This document shows positions 37,499 through 49,981 of a stretch of DNA of 64,000 nucleotides, in pieces (position 1 is the stretch's first letter; every line of letters starts with the position of its first letter). A program made the translations under genes and the position numbers. A model generated the notes under the pieces. It worked only from the letters and a program-made list of their open reading frames with translations. It did not search any database and was not told where the DNA came from. Source of the stretch: Faecalibacterium sp. An122 (lineage in GTDB: Bacteria; Bacillota; Clostridia; Oscillospirales; Ruminococcaceae); assembly GCF_002160895.1 (NCBI RefSeq), contig NZ_NFLL01000009.1, forward strand, positions 36,249-100,248, in the 5' to 3' direction.

Positions 37499-38644
37499 AT
37501 GGCAGGCAACAACGAATTTTTTGAAGCGCTTACCATGCTGGAACATGAGCGCGGCATCACTGCAGAATACCTGATCGAGAAGATCCGCGCGGCCATCGTC
37601 ATTGCGGTCAAGAAGAACTACGATGTCGAGGACGACAATGTGGCGGTGGAGATCGACCCCACCACGGGCAAGTTCAACGTTGCCCTGGTGCAGGAGGTCG
37701 TGGCCGATGAGGATTGGGTGAGCGAGTACGCCGAGATCCCCCTGAGCAAGGCCCAGACCCTCCGCCGGACCTATCAGCCCGGCGACCGGGTCATCACTCC
37801 CCTCAAGACCAAGGAGTTCGGCCGCATCGCTGCACAGACCGCCAAGCACGTGATCCGTCAGGGCATCCGTGAGGCTGAGCGCAGCCAGCAGCTGAGCGAG
37901 ATCCAGTCCAAGAGCCACGACATCGTCATGGCCACGGTCACCCGCGTGGATCATGAGCGCGGCATCGTGGCGGTGGATATGGGCAAGGGCGGCGAGGCCA
38001 TCCTGCCCCGCAGCGAGCAGGTGCCCGGCGAGACCTACACCGAGGGCCAGCAGCTGCAGGTGTATATCATCGACGTGGTCAGCACCGAGCGCGGTCCCCG
38101 CGTCATGATCAGCCGCACCCACCCCGGCCTGGTCAAGCGCCTGTTTGAGCTGGAGGTCCCCGAGATCTTCGACGGCACCGTCGAGGTCAAGGCCATCAGC
38201 CGCGAGGCCGGCACCCGCACCAAGATGGCGGTTGCCTCCCGCGACCCCAACGTCAACCCCGTGTCGGCCTGCATCGGCCCCCGCGGCGACCGTGTGGCCG
38301 CTGTGGTGGAGCACCTGCACGGTGAGAAGATCGACATCGTCCAGTGGAGCGAGGACCCCGCCGCCTTCATCGCGTCGGCCCTCAGCCCGGCCAAGGTCCT
38401 GAAAGTGGAGCTGCTGCCCGGCGAGACCCGCTCCTGCCGCGTCACCGTGCCCGACGGCCAGCTGAGCCTGGCCATCGGCAACAAGGGCCAGAACGCCCGC
38501 CTGTGCGCCCGTCTGACCGGCTATAACATCGATATCCGGCCCGAGAGCGGCTACTACGGCGAGGAAGAAGACAAGCCCGAGGACGCTCCCGTTGAGAGCC
38601 CCGCAGCCGAGGCATCGGCTCAGCCGGACGAGGCCGCTGAATAA
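37499..38644 (+). CDS. nusA: Transcription termination/antitermination factor NusA
   Basis: 381 residues, the short Gram-positive form. It has an N-terminal RNAP-binding domain (1-125), an S1 domain (about 135-200), and KH1 and KH2 (about 230-345, with CIGPRGDRV and LAIGNKGQNARLCARL). A short acidic tail stands in place of the proteobacterial AR repeats. It controls pausing and termination, and rRNA antitermination. The ATG at 37499 follows GGGAGGAAG; the ten codons of open frame before it lack a site. Confidence 0.96.
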   Translation: MAGNNEFFEALTMLEHERGITAEYLIEKIRAAIVIAVKKNYDVEDDNVAVEIDPTTGKFNVALVQEVVADEDWVSEYAEIPLSKAQTLRRTYQPGDRVITPLKTKEFGRIAAQTAKHVIRQGIREAERSQQLSEIQSKSHDIVMATVTRVDHERGIVAVDMGKGGEAILPRSEQVPGETYTEGQQLQVYIIDVVSTERGPRVMISRTHPGLVKRLFELEVPEIFDGTVEVKAISREAGTRTKMAVASRDPNVNPVSACIGPRGDRVAAVVEHLHGEKIDIVQWSEDPAAFIASALSPAKVLKVELLPGETRSCRVTVPDGQLSLAIGNKGQNARLCARLTGYNIDIRPESGYYGEEEDKPEDAPVESPAAEASAQPDEAAE

Positions 38645-38661
38645 ACAGGGGAGGGAAACGG

Positions 38662-38955
38662 ATGCCGCAAAAGAAGATACCCATGCGCCAGTGCATCGGC
38701 TGCCAGACCAGCCGCCCCAAAAAGGAGCTGGTGCGTGTCGTGCGGGGGCCGGACGGCTCCATCAGCATCGACACGGTGGGCAAAAAGCCGGGCCGGGGAG
38801 CTTATCTCTGCCCCGACCCCGCCTGCCTGGCCAAGGCGCAGAAGAAAAAGGCGCTGGAGCGCAGCTTTGAACAGCCCGTCCCCGCCGAAGTTTATGAGGC
38901 GCTGGCCGCACAGCTGGCCGCCGCCCAGGAGGAGGGAACCGATGCCAAAGCATAA
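38662..38955 (+). CDS. ylxR: YlxR family RNA-binding protein (RnpM)
   Basis: 97 residues. PMRQCIGCQTSRPKKELVRVVR at the start and the GRGAYLCPDPACLAKA segment are the YlxR (DUF448) signature, with four cysteines. The family binds RNA and has been reported to modulate RNase P. It lies between nusA and ylxQ as is usual, and overlaps ylxQ by 14 nt. Confidence 0.92.
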   Translation: MPQKKIPMRQCIGCQTSRPKKELVRVVRGPDGSISIDTVGKKPGRGAYLCPDPACLAKAQKKKALERSFEQPVPAEVYEALAAQLAAAQEEGTDAKA

Positions 38956-39315
38956 CACTGCCCCCAAGAAACCGGCCCTGCCCCCGGAGGACGCATTGTT
39001 CCAGGCCCTGAGCCTGTGCCGCAAAGCCGGCAAACTGGTGATGGGCTTTGACGCGGTGGAGGACGCCGCCGTCAAGGGTACGGCCTGGCTGGTTCTCACC
39101 GCAGCGGATGCCAGCCCCAAGACGGTGCAGCGCATGGCGCGCAACGTCGGCGACCTGGTGGACGTTCTGCCCACCCCGCTGACCATGGACCGTCTGGCTC
39201 CGCTGGGCCGCCGCCCCGTGGCCGTCTTTGCCGTGACAGACCGCAATCTGGCCCGGCTGTGCTACGACCGCCTGGATGCGTGCGGCACCATCAAACACGA
39301 GGAGGAAATGACTGA

Positions 39316-39319
<4 letters not shown>
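38942..39319 (+). CDS. ylxQ: L7Ae-like ribosomal protein YlxQ
   Basis: 125 residues of the L7Ae/L30e/S12e/Gadd45 RNA-binding fold. It has ALSLCRKAGKLVMGFDAV near the start and a VVAVFAV-type strand (PVAVFAVTDRNLA). The proposed role is kink-turn RNA binding. The ATG at 38942 follows GAGGAGG inside ylxR; its stop overlaps the infB start as ATGA, so the three genes are translationally coupled. Confidence 0.88.
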
Positions 39320-41808
<2,489 letters not shown>

Positions 41809-41896
41809 GAATCCCCGGCCCGGAGCCGTGGTCCCGGCGGGTAAAATCTTATGGAATCAACGCTTTTTTCACGTCTTGTGAGAAAGGAGCAACACC

Positions 41897-42280
41897 ATGT
41901 CTGAGAAAAACATGGGCCGTCTGGCGCAGGACATGAAGCGGGAGATCATTGCCATCATCTCCCGGCTGAAGGATCCGCGTCTGTCCGGCGGCCTTCTGAC
42001 CGTCACCCGGCTGGACGTCACGCCCGACCTGGATGTGGCGAAAGTTTATGTGAGCGTGTTGGGCAACCCGGAGGGTCCCGCGCCGGTCATCAAGGCGCTG
42101 AACTGCGCCGCCGGCCATGTCCGCACCGAAATCAGCCGCAAAATGCACATCCGCAAGGCTCCCCGCCTGATCTTCGTCGAGGACGACGGCGCAGCCTATG
42201 CGGCCCATATCAACGAGCTGCTCAAGGAACTGAACGTGGACAGCGGGCCGGACGCCTCTGAGGAGGCCGACGGGGAATAA
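41897..42280 (+). CDS. rbfA: 30S ribosome-binding factor RbfA
   Basis: 127 residues. It has MGRLAQDMKREIIAIISRLKDPRLSGGLLTVT and AKVYVSVLG, the KH-like RbfA fold used in 16S rRNA 5'-end maturation. AAAGGAGCAACACC precedes the ATG. It is followed after 27 nt by nrnA. Confidence 0.95.
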   Translation: MSEKNMGRLAQDMKREIIAIISRLKDPRLSGGLLTVTRLDVTPDLDVAKVYVSVLGNPEGPAPVIKALNCAAGHVRTEISRKMHIRKAPRLIFVEDDGAAYAAHINELLKELNVDSGPDASEEADGE

Positions 42281-42307
42281 CCCGCCCGCGGAAAGGACAA
42301 AACACTT

Positions 42308-43285
42308 ATGACCGAACCGCTGAATGTGGAGCAGGCGGCCGCCATGCTGCGGAACGCCGACAACATTCTGATCCTCTGCCATAAAAACCCGGACGGCGAC
42401 ACCATCGGCTGCGGCAGCGCGTTGTATTACGCGCTGGCCTCCCTGGGCAAGACGGCGGCCGTCCTGTGTTCCGATCCCATCCCCCGCCGGCTCAGCTATA
42501 CCCGGCCCCGGCTGTTCCGGGGCGAGTTTGAGCCGGGTCTGGTGGTGGCGGTGGACGTGGCCGGGACCCAGCTTTTCGGGGACAGCGGCTTGATGCCGTC
42601 CTACAGCCGCCGGGTGGATCTGTGCATTGACCACCACGCCGGCAACAACGGCTACGCCCAGTACACCCTGCTGAACCCCGAGGCCGCCGCGGCAGCCGAG
42701 CTGCTGTGGGAGGTCATCGAGGCCATGGGGGTGCAGCTGGACTCCCAGATGGCCGACTGCCTCTACACCGGCCTGGCCACCGACACCGGTTGTTTCCGGT
42801 TTGCCAACACCAAAGCCAAGACCCACCGGGTGGCGGCCCGCCTGATGGAGGCGGGGGCCCGGGTGGAGGAGCTGAACACCCTGCTCTTTGCCACCAAGAC
42901 CCGGGGACAGATGGAGGCCGAGCGGATCGCCCGCAGCCATCTGGAATACGCTCTGGATGGCCGGTGCGCCCTGATCTGGCTGGACCGGGACGAAATCGAG
43001 GCCAGCCAGGCCGATCCCTCCGACCTGGAGGAGCTGGCCGCCCTGCCCATCGGCATCGAGGGGGTCAAGATCGGCCTGACCTTCCGTCAGCAGCCCGGCG
43101 GCAGCTGGCGGGTGAGCATCCGCACCGCCAACGGGGTGGATGCGGTGGCAGTGGCCCGGCGCCTGGGCGGCGGCGGCCATCTGCGGGCGTCCGGCTGTGA
43201 GCTGCTGGGCACCCTGGACAATGCCAAGAGCGCCGTTCTGGCCGAGGCGAAAGCCGTTCTGGACCAGAGCGGGGAGGAGGCATAA
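42308..43285 (+). CDS. nrnA: DHH/DHHA1 phosphoesterase NrnA (oligoribonuclease / pAp phosphatase)
   Basis: 325 residues. The DHH domain shows HKNPDGDTIG (about 25), DVAG, CIDHHAGN and TGLATDTGCF. The DHHA1 domain ends with GGGGHLRASG (about 288-297). It degrades nano-RNA and pAp. The position between rbfA and truB is standard in Firmicutes. Its stop codon overlaps the truB start (TAATG). Confidence 0.94.
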   Translation: MTEPLNVEQAAAMLRNADNILILCHKNPDGDTIGCGSALYYALASLGKTAAVLCSDPIPRRLSYTRPRLFRGEFEPGLVVAVDVAGTQLFGDSGLMPSYSRRVDLCIDHHAGNNGYAQYTLLNPEAAAAAELLWEVIEAMGVQLDSQMADCLYTGLATDTGCFRFANTKAKTHRVAARLMEAGARVEELNTLLFATKTRGQMEAERIARSHLEYALDGRCALIWLDRDEIEASQADPSDLEELAALPIGIEGVKIGLTFRQQPGGSWRVSIRTANGVDAVAVARRLGGGGHLRASGCELLGTLDNAKSAVLAEAKAVLDQSGEEA

Positions 43286-44169
43286 TGCAGGGAATCCTCA
43301 TCGTTGACAAGCCCGCCGGCTGGACCAGCTTTGACGTCATCGCCAAGATGCGGGGGGTGCTGGGCACCCGGAAGCTGGGCCACAGCGGCACGTTGGACCC
43401 CATGGCCACCGGCGTCCTGCCGGTGTTCTGCGGGGGAGCCAGCAAGGCGGTGGACCTTCAGCTCAACCACGACAAAACCTATCGGGCCACCCTGCGGCTG
43501 GGCAGCCGCACCGACACCGGCGATATCACCGGCACGGTGCTGGAAATCCGCCCCGTCACCGCCGGAGAGGCGGAACTGAAAGACATCCTGCCCCGGTTTG
43601 TGGGGCCCCAGATGCAGGTGCCGCCCATGTACTCGGCGGTGAAGATCAACGGTCAGCCCCTCTACAAGGCGGCCCGCCAGGGCCTGACGGTGGAGCGGAA
43701 GGCCCGCCCCATCGAGATTTACGGCATCACCTATGAGGGCAGCCCCGCCCCGGGGGAGTACACCCTGACGGTCCGCTGCTCCAAGGGAACCTATATCCGC
43801 ACCCTGCTGGAAGATATCGCCCAGGGGATGGGCCAGCTGGGGACCATGAGCGCCCTGCGCCGCACCCAGGCGGGCCTGTTCGCCGAGGCGGACGCCCACA
43901 CCCTGGAGGAAATTCTGGCCGCCAAAGAAGCCGGCCCCGACGCACTGGAAGGGCTGCTGCTGCCGGTGGAGCGGGTGTTTGAACCGCTGCCCCTGCTGAA
44001 GGTCAGCCCCGGCGTGGTCCAGCACCTCTACAATGGCTGCCCCACCAGCCGCTACCCGGCCCCCGACGGCCGCTACCGCGTGCAGGATGAGGCGGGGCAG
44101 TTCCTGGGCCTGGCCAACATCACCGGCGGCGTGCTGCGGGTGGAAAAGCTCTTTGTGGAGCGCGGATGA
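43285..44169 (+). CDS. truB: tRNA pseudouridine-55 synthase TruB
   Basis: 294 residues. It has DKPAGWTSFDVIAKMRG at the start, GHSGTLDPMATGVLPV with the catalytic Asp, and RCSKGTYIRTL. It makes pseudouridine 55 in the T-loop of tRNAs. Translation is coupled to nrnA by a one-base overlap. Confidence 0.96.
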   Translation: MQGILIVDKPAGWTSFDVIAKMRGVLGTRKLGHSGTLDPMATGVLPVFCGGASKAVDLQLNHDKTYRATLRLGSRTDTGDITGTVLEIRPVTAGEAELKDILPRFVGPQMQVPPMYSAVKINGQPLYKAARQGLTVERKARPIEIYGITYEGSPAPGEYTLTVRCSKGTYIRTLLEDIAQGMGQLGTMSALRRTQAGLFAEADAHTLEEILAAKEAGPDALEGLLLPVERVFEPLPLLKVSPGVVQHLYNGCPTSRYPAPDGRYRVQDEAGQFLGLANITGGVLRVEKLFVERG

Positions 44170-44208
44170 GGCCGCAGGCCCCGATCAATCTTTTGGGAAT
44201 CAGAAACT

Positions 44209-45123
44209 ATGCAGATTTATCCAACCATGTCGCCCCTGGAACTCGGGGGCAAGCAGGGCAGCGCGGTGGCGCTGGGCTATTTTGACGGCATCCACATCGG
44301 CCACCGGTCGGTGATCGGCGGGGCGGTGGACTGGGCCGCAGCCCATGGCGCAGCCCCGGCGGTGTTCACCTTCAAGCTGCCCGCCGGCAGCAAGATCAAG
44401 GGCCGCCGCCTCTTTTCCGCCGAGGACAAGCACCGTCTGGTGGCGGGCCTGGGGGTGGAACACTATCTGGTGCCCGCCTTTGAGGACATCCAGGCCATGA
44501 CCCCCGACCAGTTCGTCCGGGGTCTGGTGGCGGACTGTCAGGCCCGGGCCTTCTTCTGCGGGGAAAACTTCACCTTCGGCGCCAAGGCCGCCGGAAACCC
44601 GGCCCTGCTGCAGGAACTCTGCGCCCCCCTGGGGGTGGAGGTTCATATCCTGCCCATGGCGCAGTATGAGGGCAAGCCGGTTTCCTCCACCCGCATCCGG
44701 GCGGCTCTGGAGGGGGGCGACATCCCCGCCGCCAATGGAATGCTGGGTGCGCCCTACGCCATCCGGTTCCCGGTGCGGCATGGCCAGGGCCTGGGCCACA
44801 CCCTGGGGGTGCCCACCATCAACCAGATTTACCCCGACGGCTACCAGCTGCCCCGGTACGGCATCTACATCACCCGCACCTGGATCGGCGGCAAGGCATA
44901 TCCCTCGGCCACCGGCCTGGGCAGCCGCCCCACCGTCAACGACGACCCCGCCAAGGTCACCTGCGAGACCTTTATTCCCGGCTTCTCGGGGGACCTGTAC
45001 GGCGCGGACCCGGTGGTGGAGTTCCACACCTACCTGAGCCCCAGCAAGAAGTTCGATACGCTGGACGAGCTGCGTGCCTGCATCCAGAACGCCGCCCGCC
45101 GGGCACAGGAATACTTCCAATAA
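44209..45123 (+). CDS. ribF: Bifunctional riboflavin kinase / FAD synthetase RibF
   Basis: 304 residues. The FAD synthetase half has GYFDGIHIGHRSVI (nucleotidyltransferase HxGH-like) and SSTRIRAALEGG. The riboflavin kinase half (about 185-300) has GLGHTLGVPTINQIYP and SRPTVND. It converts riboflavin to FMN and FAD. It is last in the operon, directly before a strong terminator. Confidence 0.95.
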   Translation: MQIYPTMSPLELGGKQGSAVALGYFDGIHIGHRSVIGGAVDWAAAHGAAPAVFTFKLPAGSKIKGRRLFSAEDKHRLVAGLGVEHYLVPAFEDIQAMTPDQFVRGLVADCQARAFFCGENFTFGAKAAGNPALLQELCAPLGVEVHILPMAQYEGKPVSSTRIRAALEGGDIPAANGMLGAPYAIRFPVRHGQGLGHTLGVPTINQIYPDGYQLPRYGIYITRTWIGGKAYPSATGLGSRPTVNDDPAKVTCETFIPGFSGDLYGADPVVEFHTYLSPSKKFDTLDELRACIQNAARRAQEYFQ

Positions 45124-45124
45124 C

Positions 45125-45167
45125 AAAAAGACCTGCCTCCTGTTTCCAGGACGGCAGGTCTTTTTGT
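45125..45167. terminator. Terminator of the rimP-ribF operon, shared with the esterase gene
   Basis: AAAAAGACCTGCC (45125-45137) pairs with GGCAGGTCTTTTT (45153-45165), with T-runs on both strands. Confidence 0.9.
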
Positions 45168-45185
45168 TGTCGGTCAGCGGGCTCG

Positions 45186-46874
45186 TCAGACCCAGAGGGA
45201 TGGGTTTTGATAGCGGGCGTCCAGCTCGGCGCTGAAAATCCGCCCGTTCAAAATCTGGCGGATCACCAGCTCCTTGGTGCTGTCCGGGACGCTGTTGTCG
45301 GCGTCCAGCTGGTCCAGAACGGCGCCGCAGTCCGACGGGGCGTCCTGGAGGGTGAAGGCGGCCGAATCGGCGCTGTTCCCGGCGTCCAGCACCAGGGCCC
45401 GGGGAGAGGCGGCGGTCCAGGGCTGCCAGTCCACCCCGGCACCGTCGGGGGTGCCGGTGCGGATGAAGGAGCGGAAGGCCGCGGTGAACCGGTCGGACAG
45501 GGCCGCAAAGCCGGGGCTGCTGAGGGAGACAAAACCGGACAGGTTGTTTTCACCCGACAGCAGGGGAAGGCTGATGCCGTGATAGGACCCCAGGCCCATG
45601 GCCCGGATGGGGCTGGCGCTGTCTGCGCTGCCGTAAGCGATCTCGCACACCCAGACAGGGGCGGCGGAACGGCTGGACAGGGAGGCCGCGGCGGCTCCGC
45701 CGTTGAAAATCCGGTACAGCTCGGAGCCGTAGGCGGTGGCAAAATCCCGGGCCGCGGCGGTGTCGGCGGCACTGAGGCCGTTGGTCTGCACCGTGGTGGT
45801 CAGGGGATTGAACAGGCTGAACTCGGTGGTGCCGGTCACCAGCAGCAGGGGAACCGGGCAGGACAGGGGGGCGTCCAGGCCGTTTTCAGGCAGGAGAACC
45901 CCGTCCGCAAACAGGTGGGGGAAGCTGCTCATCCGAATCCCGCCGCCGTCGGCCATCAGCAGGCAGACCCGGGCGGGGTCCAGATCGTACAGCCAGCGGG
46001 TCACGTCCTCGCCGTTGGTGAGAAGCCAGTCCGCCGCTGCGGTTGGGTCGGAGAACAGGCCGTCCTCCACCGCCAGAGGCGCAAAGGCCGCGGCGGTCTG
46101 GCGGGCGCTGGCGTCGGGGTCGGCCATGGTCAGACCGCCCGACAGGGACACCGCCCGCTGGAACCGCCCTGCAAAATAGGGGCTGGCCAGCATGGCCAGC
46201 ACATCCCGTCCGCCGGCGGAAAAGCCCATGGCGGTGACATTGGCGGGGTCGCCGCCAAAAGAGGCAATGTTTTCCTGCACCCAGTCAAAGGCTTTGGCTG
46301 CGTCCAGCAGGGCATAGTTGCCGGTGCTGTCGGGGCCGTTCTGGAGGGCGGGCAGGCTGTTGAAGCCCAGCAGGCCCAGCCGGTACCCCACCGACACAAG
46401 GACGCATTCGGCCCGGGCGGACAGGGAGCCGCCCGGCAGCTCCTCCGGGGAACCGGTGCGGTTGCCGCCGCCGTGGAAATACACCACCACCGGCAGCCCG
46501 GCGGCGCCGTCCGGGGCGTAAACGTCCAGCTTGAGACAGTCCTCGGTGCCGGCGGCCATCCCGTTGCAGCACTGCAGGGCCATGGGTGCGGGCGCGGTGC
46601 AGTCCAGCGGATCGGACCAGGGGGCCGGGTCCTGGGGCGGCTGCCAGCGCAGCGACCCCGACGGGGCGGCGCCGTAGGGCACCCCGTACCAGGCCAGACT
46701 GCCTCCGGTCCCGTTTTCCCGGCCCTGAACCGGGCCAAAGGAGGTGGGCCGGAGGGTGCCCTGCAGAGGAGCGGAAGGGGTTTCGGCCTGGCTGGCCTGG
46801 GCCGGCAGGCCGCCGGCCAGACCGGCCGCCGTCAGGGCCCCCGCTTTCAGAAAGCCTCGCCGTGAAATGTTCAT
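45186..46874 (-). CDS. Tat-exported type-B carboxylesterase/lipase
   Basis: 562 residues with a twin-arginine signal ([10 protein letters not shown], then [12 protein letters not shown]), so probably secreted. The alpha/beta-hydrolase has the oxyanion FHGGG (134-137), the nucleophile elbow GFSAGG (Ser219; the family norm is GESAGG) and the His in [12 protein letters not shown]-type [15 protein letters not shown] near residue 63 is typical of COesterase family members. The ATG at 46874 follows AAAGGAAG. The gene interrupts the ribF-rpsO neighbourhood on the opposite strand. The substrate is unknown (short-chain or plant-derived esters are plausible). Confidence 0.87.
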   Translation of the reverse strand: MNISRRGFLKAGALTAAGLAGGLPAQASQAETPSAPLQGTLRPTSFGPVQGRENGTGGSLAWYGVPYGAAPSGSLRWQPPQDPAPWSDPLDCTAPAPMALQCCNGMAAGTEDCLKLDVYAPDGAAGLPVVVYFHGGGNRTGSPEELPGGSLSARAECVLVSVGYRLGLLGFNSLPALQNGPDSTGNYALLDAAKAFDWVQENIASFGGDPANVTAMGFSAGGRDVLAMLASPYFAGRFQRAVSLSGGLTMADPDASARQTAAAFAPLAVEDGLFSDPTAAADWLLTNGEDVTRWLYDLDPARVCLLMADGGGIRMSSFPHLFADGVLLPENGLDAPLSCPVPLLLVTGTTEFSLFNPLTTTVQTNGLSAADTAAARDFATAYGSELYRIFNGGAAAASLSSRSAAPVWVCEIAYGSADSASPIRAMGLGSYHGISLPLLSGENNLSGFVSLSSPGFAALSDRFTAAFRSFIRTGTPDGAGVDWQPWTAASPRALVLDAGNSADSAAFTLQDAPSDCGAVLDQLDADNSVPDSTKELVIRQILNGRIFSAELDARYQNPSLWV

Positions 46875-46909
46875 GGTTGATTTACTTCCTTTCTGTTGCA
46901 CTGCTTACC

Positions 46910-46937
46910 AGTATAACAAAACATCCCCCGAACACAA
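46910..46937 (-). promoter_or_regulatory. Promoter of the carboxylesterase gene
   Basis: Minus strand: TTGTGT (46937-46932), 16 nt, TATACT (46915-46910), 36 nt before the start. Confidence 0.6.
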
Positions 46938-47007
46938 GTGAAAATTCCGTGGCAGAGCCTCCGGCAGAACTACCTAAAATTGTTTCAACAATTCGGGGGT
47001 TTTGTGC

Positions 47008-47036
47008 TTGCTTTTTGTACGTTTTTTTGCTATACT
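47008..47036 (+). promoter_or_regulatory. Promoter of rpsO
   Basis: TTGCTT (47008-47013), 17 nt, TATACT (47031-47036). The leader of about 98 nt contains a GGGAA/TTCCC hairpin (about 47080-47098), a candidate S15 autoregulatory site. Confidence 0.7.
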
Positions 47037-47140
47037 ATCCACGTTACCGCGGCGCAGCGATGGGAGTATGCCCGTTTGCGAGGGAAGACCGTTTCCCACC
47101 GCTTTGTCACGGCAGAAATAATAGAAAGAGGTATTTTTCC

Positions 47141-47395
47141 ATGAACAAACAGGAAGTTATGGCCAAGGTTGCCCTCAACGAGAAGGACACCGGTTCCCCC
47201 GAGGTTCAGGTCGCTCTGCTGACCGCTCACATCAATGAGCTGAACGAGCACCTCAAGAAGAACCCCAACGATCACCACAGCCGCCGCGGTCTGCTGAAGA
47301 TGGTTGGCCGCCGCCGCAATCTGCTGGCTTACCTGCAGAAGAAGGATGTGGAGCGCTACCGCGCCCTGATCGCTACGCTGGGTCTGCGCAAGTAA
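47141..47395 (+). CDS. rpsO: 30S ribosomal protein S15
   Basis: 84 residues, slightly shorter than the usual 88-89 because the N-terminal helix is reduced. The core ([43 protein letters not shown]) is canonical and binds the 16S three-way junction. AGAAAGAGG precedes the ATG at 47141. It has its own promoter and terminator and is followed by pnp, the common order. Confidence 0.96.
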   Translation: MNKQEVMAKVALNEKDTGSPEVQVALLTAHINELNEHLKKNPNDHHSRRGLLKMVGRRRNLLAYLQKKDVERYRALIATLGLRK

Positions 47396-47411
47396 TTTCA
47401 ATGAACGAGGG

Positions 47412-47443
47412 GGCAGGCACCATCCAAAGGTGCCTGCCTTTTT
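47412..47443 (+). terminator. Terminator after rpsO
   Basis: GGCAGGCACC (47412-47421) pairs with GGTGCCTGCC (47429-47438), followed by TTTTTCC. Confidence 0.9.
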
Positions 47444-47504
47444 CCTTAGGGTGGATTTTTGGCCGGGTATTGGTAAGCCGGGCCGCCGCTGCGTGTTGCA
47501 GCAG

Positions 47505-47607
47505 TAAATCGGGCGTCTGAGAGGCGCACGCCCCTCTGGGACGTCGGATTTATTGCTATAGCTCGCGGCGGCCGGCCTGATGATATGCCGGGCGCCCCAG
47601 CGCCCGG
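47505..47607 (+). promoter_or_regulatory. Structured leader of pnp
   Basis: A long hairpin pairs 47505-47517 with 47540-47552 (12 of 13 positions), with an inner AGAGG/CCTCT stem. A second stem, CCGGGCGC/GCGCCCGG (47588-47607), lies 5 nt before the AAGGAGG of pnp. Extended leader stems are cut by RNase III in other bacteria for PNPase autoregulation; that role here is inferred. Confidence 0.5.
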
Positions 47608-47627
47608 ACAAACAAGGAGGTAACTAC

Positions 47628-49775
47628 ATGGCAATCGAATTCGGCTCCCGCAAAGAGACCTTCCCCAACTACAAGGTCTATGAGATGGAACTGGCAGGCC
47701 GCCCGTTCAAGGTCGAGATGGGCAAAATGTGCGGGCTGTCCAACGCCAGTGCTCTGATCCGCTACGGCGAGACCGTTGTGCTGTGCAACGTCACGATGAG
47801 CCCCAAGCCCCGGGAAGGGGTGGACTTCTTCCCCCTGAGCGTCGAGTATGAGGAGAAGCTGTACGCAGCGGGCCGCATCCCCGGCAGCTTCATGCGCCGT
47901 GAAGGCCGTCCCGGCGAGCGTGCCATCCTGACCAGCCGGGTGGTGGACCGCCCCATGCGCCCCCTGTTCCCCAAGGAAATGCGCAATGACGTCTGCATCA
48001 CCATGACCGTCATGAGCCTGGATCCCGACTGCAGCCCCGAGATCGCCGGCATGATCGGCGCCTCTCTGGTGACCGCCGTGTCCGAGATTCCCTGGAACGG
48101 CCCCATCGGCGGCGTCCAGGTGGGCCTGGTGGACGGCGAAATCGTCCTGAACCCCACCTATGAGCAGCGCCGGGTCAGCGACCTGGCCCTGACGGTGGCC
48201 GGCACCATGGACAAGATCGTCATGATCGAGGCCGGCGCCAACGAGGTGGACGAGGACACCATGCTCAACGCCATCAAGACCGCCCATGTGGAGATCAAAA
48301 AGACCATCGCCTTCATCAACGAGATCGTGGCCGAGCGGGGCAAGGACAAGGTCCAGTTCCAGACCGCCGGCATCGATATGGAGATCTTCCACGCCGTCCA
48401 TGACAAGTACCTCGACCGGTTCAAGGCCGCCATGGACACCGACGACAAGAACGTCCGTGACGCAGCCCTGCTGCCCATTCTGGACGACATCGCTGCCGAG
48501 TACCCCGACCTGACCGCCGCCGACCTGGATCTCATCAGCTACAAGATGCAGAAGCAGGTGGTTCGCCGCTGGCTGCTGGATGAGGGCAAGCGTGTGGACG
48601 GCCGCGGCATCAACGAGATTCGTCCTCTGGCCGCCGAAGTGGGCATCCTGCCCCGCGTCCATGGCTCGGGCATGTTCACCCGCGGCCAGACCCAGGTGCT
48701 GACCACCTGCACCCTGGGCGGCACCAAGGACAGCCAGCTGATGGACGACCTGACCGATGAGCAGACCAAGCGTTACATCCATCACTATAACTTCCCGCCG
48801 TACTCGGTGGGCGAGGCCCGCGCACCCCGCAGCCCCGGCCGCCGCGAGATCGGCCACGGCGCTCTGGCTGAGCGCGCTCTGGTGCCGGTGCTGCCCTCCA
48901 TGGAGGACTTCCCCTACACCATCCGCTGCGTCTCTGAGGTCCTGAGCTCCAACGGCTCCACCTCTCAGGCTTCCATCTGCGGCTCCACCCTGGCCCTGAT
49001 GGACGCAGGCGTGCCCATCAAGGCCCCCGTGGCCGGCATCTCCTGCGGCCTCATCACCGAGGGCGACCGCTGGATGACCATGCTGGACATCCAGGGCGTG
49101 GAGGACTTCCACGGCGACATGGACTTCAAGGTGGGCGGCACCCGCAAGGGCATTACCGCCATCCAGATGGACATCAAGATCGACGGCCTGACCTACGACA
49201 TCATTGCGGATGCCTTTGAGAAGTGCCGCAAGGGCCGCCTGTATATCCTGGACGAGATCATCAAGCCGGTCATCGCCCAGCCCCGTCCCGAGCTGAGCCG
49301 CTGGGCACCCAAGATGTTCAGCATCGTCATCCCCACCGACAAGATCAAGGACGTCATCGGCAAGGGCGGCAAGGTGATCCAGGAGATCTGCGCCAACTGC
49401 AACTGCAAGATCGATGTCCAGGAGGACGGCCACGTCTTTGTCTCGGCCATCGACCAGGAGGACGCCAAGCGGGCCATCTTCACCATCAAGACCATTGTGG
49501 AGGATCCCGAGATCGGCGCCATCTACAAGGGCAAGGTCACCCGCCTGATGAACTTCGGCGCATTCGTTGAGATTGCTCCGGGCAAGGAAGGCCTGGTCCA
49601 CATCTCCAAGCTGGACACCAAGCGTGTCGAGCGGGTGGAGGATGTGGTGGCTGTGGGCGACGCCATCGTGGTCAAGGTCACCGACATTGACCAGCAGGGC
49701 CGCATCAACCTGTCCCGCCGCGACGCCATCATCGCGCTGGAGGCCCGCAAGAACAGCCAGAACAAGGAATCCTGA
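47628..49775 (+). CDS. pnp: Polyribonucleotide nucleotidyltransferase (PNPase)
   Basis: 715 residues. Two RNase PH domains are present (first about 15-220; second about 315-540, with [26 protein letters not shown]). They are followed by a KH domain ([13 protein letters not shown], about 574) and an S1 domain ([17 protein letters not shown], about 632). It degrades mRNA phosphorolytically. The ATG at 47628 follows AAGGAGG. Confidence 0.97.
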   Translation: MAIEFGSRKETFPNYKVYEMELAGRPFKVEMGKMCGLSNASALIRYGETVVLCNVTMSPKPREGVDFFPLSVEYEEKLYAAGRIPGSFMRREGRPGERAILTSRVVDRPMRPLFPKEMRNDVCITMTVMSLDPDCSPEIAGMIGASLVTAVSEIPWNGPIGGVQVGLVDGEIVLNPTYEQRRVSDLALTVAGTMDKIVMIEAGANEVDEDTMLNAIKTAHVEIKKTIAFINEIVAERGKDKVQFQTAGIDMEIFHAVHDKYLDRFKAAMDTDDKNVRDAALLPILDDIAAEYPDLTAADLDLISYKMQKQVVRRWLLDEGKRVDGRGINEIRPLAAEVGILPRVHGSGMFTRGQTQVLTTCTLGGTKDSQLMDDLTDEQTKRYIHHYNFPPYSVGEARAPRSPGRREIGHGALAERALVPVLPSMEDFPYTIRCVSEVLSSNGSTSQASICGSTLALMDAGVPIKAPVAGISCGLITEGDRWMTMLDIQGVEDFHGDMDFKVGGTRKGITAIQMDIKIDGLTYDIIADAFEKCRKGRLYILDEIIKPVIAQPRPELSRWAPKMFSIVIPTDKIKDVIGKGGKVIQEICANCNCKIDVQEDGHVFVSAIDQEDAKRAIFTIKTIVEDPEIGAIYKGKVTRLMNFGAFVEIAPGKEGLVHISKLDTKRVERVEDVVAVGDAIVVKVTDIDQQGRINLSRRDAIIALEARKNSQNKES

Positions 49776-49793
49776 TTGACTTAAAGCGCACAC

Positions 49794-49827
49794 AAGCCGC
49801 TTCCCCTGCCGGGGAGGCGGCTTTTTT
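49794..49827 (+). terminator. Terminator of pnp
   Basis: AAGCCGCTTCCCC (49794-49806) pairs with GGGGAGGCGGCTT (49811-49823), followed by a T-run to 49827. Confidence 0.9.
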
Positions 49828-49891
49828 GATGGGGCAGGGAAGGCGGAAAAAAGAAAAAACTGTTTTTCTTATAAAAATACAGTTGTTTGTC

Positions 49892-49920
49892 TTGCATAGA
49901 CGCCTGGGTTTTGCTATTAT
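49892..49920 (+). promoter_or_regulatory. Promoter of glyA
   Basis: TTGCAT (49892-49897), 17 nt, TATTAT (49915-49920). Confidence 0.75.
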
Positions 49921-49981
49921 AAAGGAAACTGCTGCGAGGGTGCAGCGGCGGATGCAGTTTGAAAAAGAGAGGGGTATTGTT

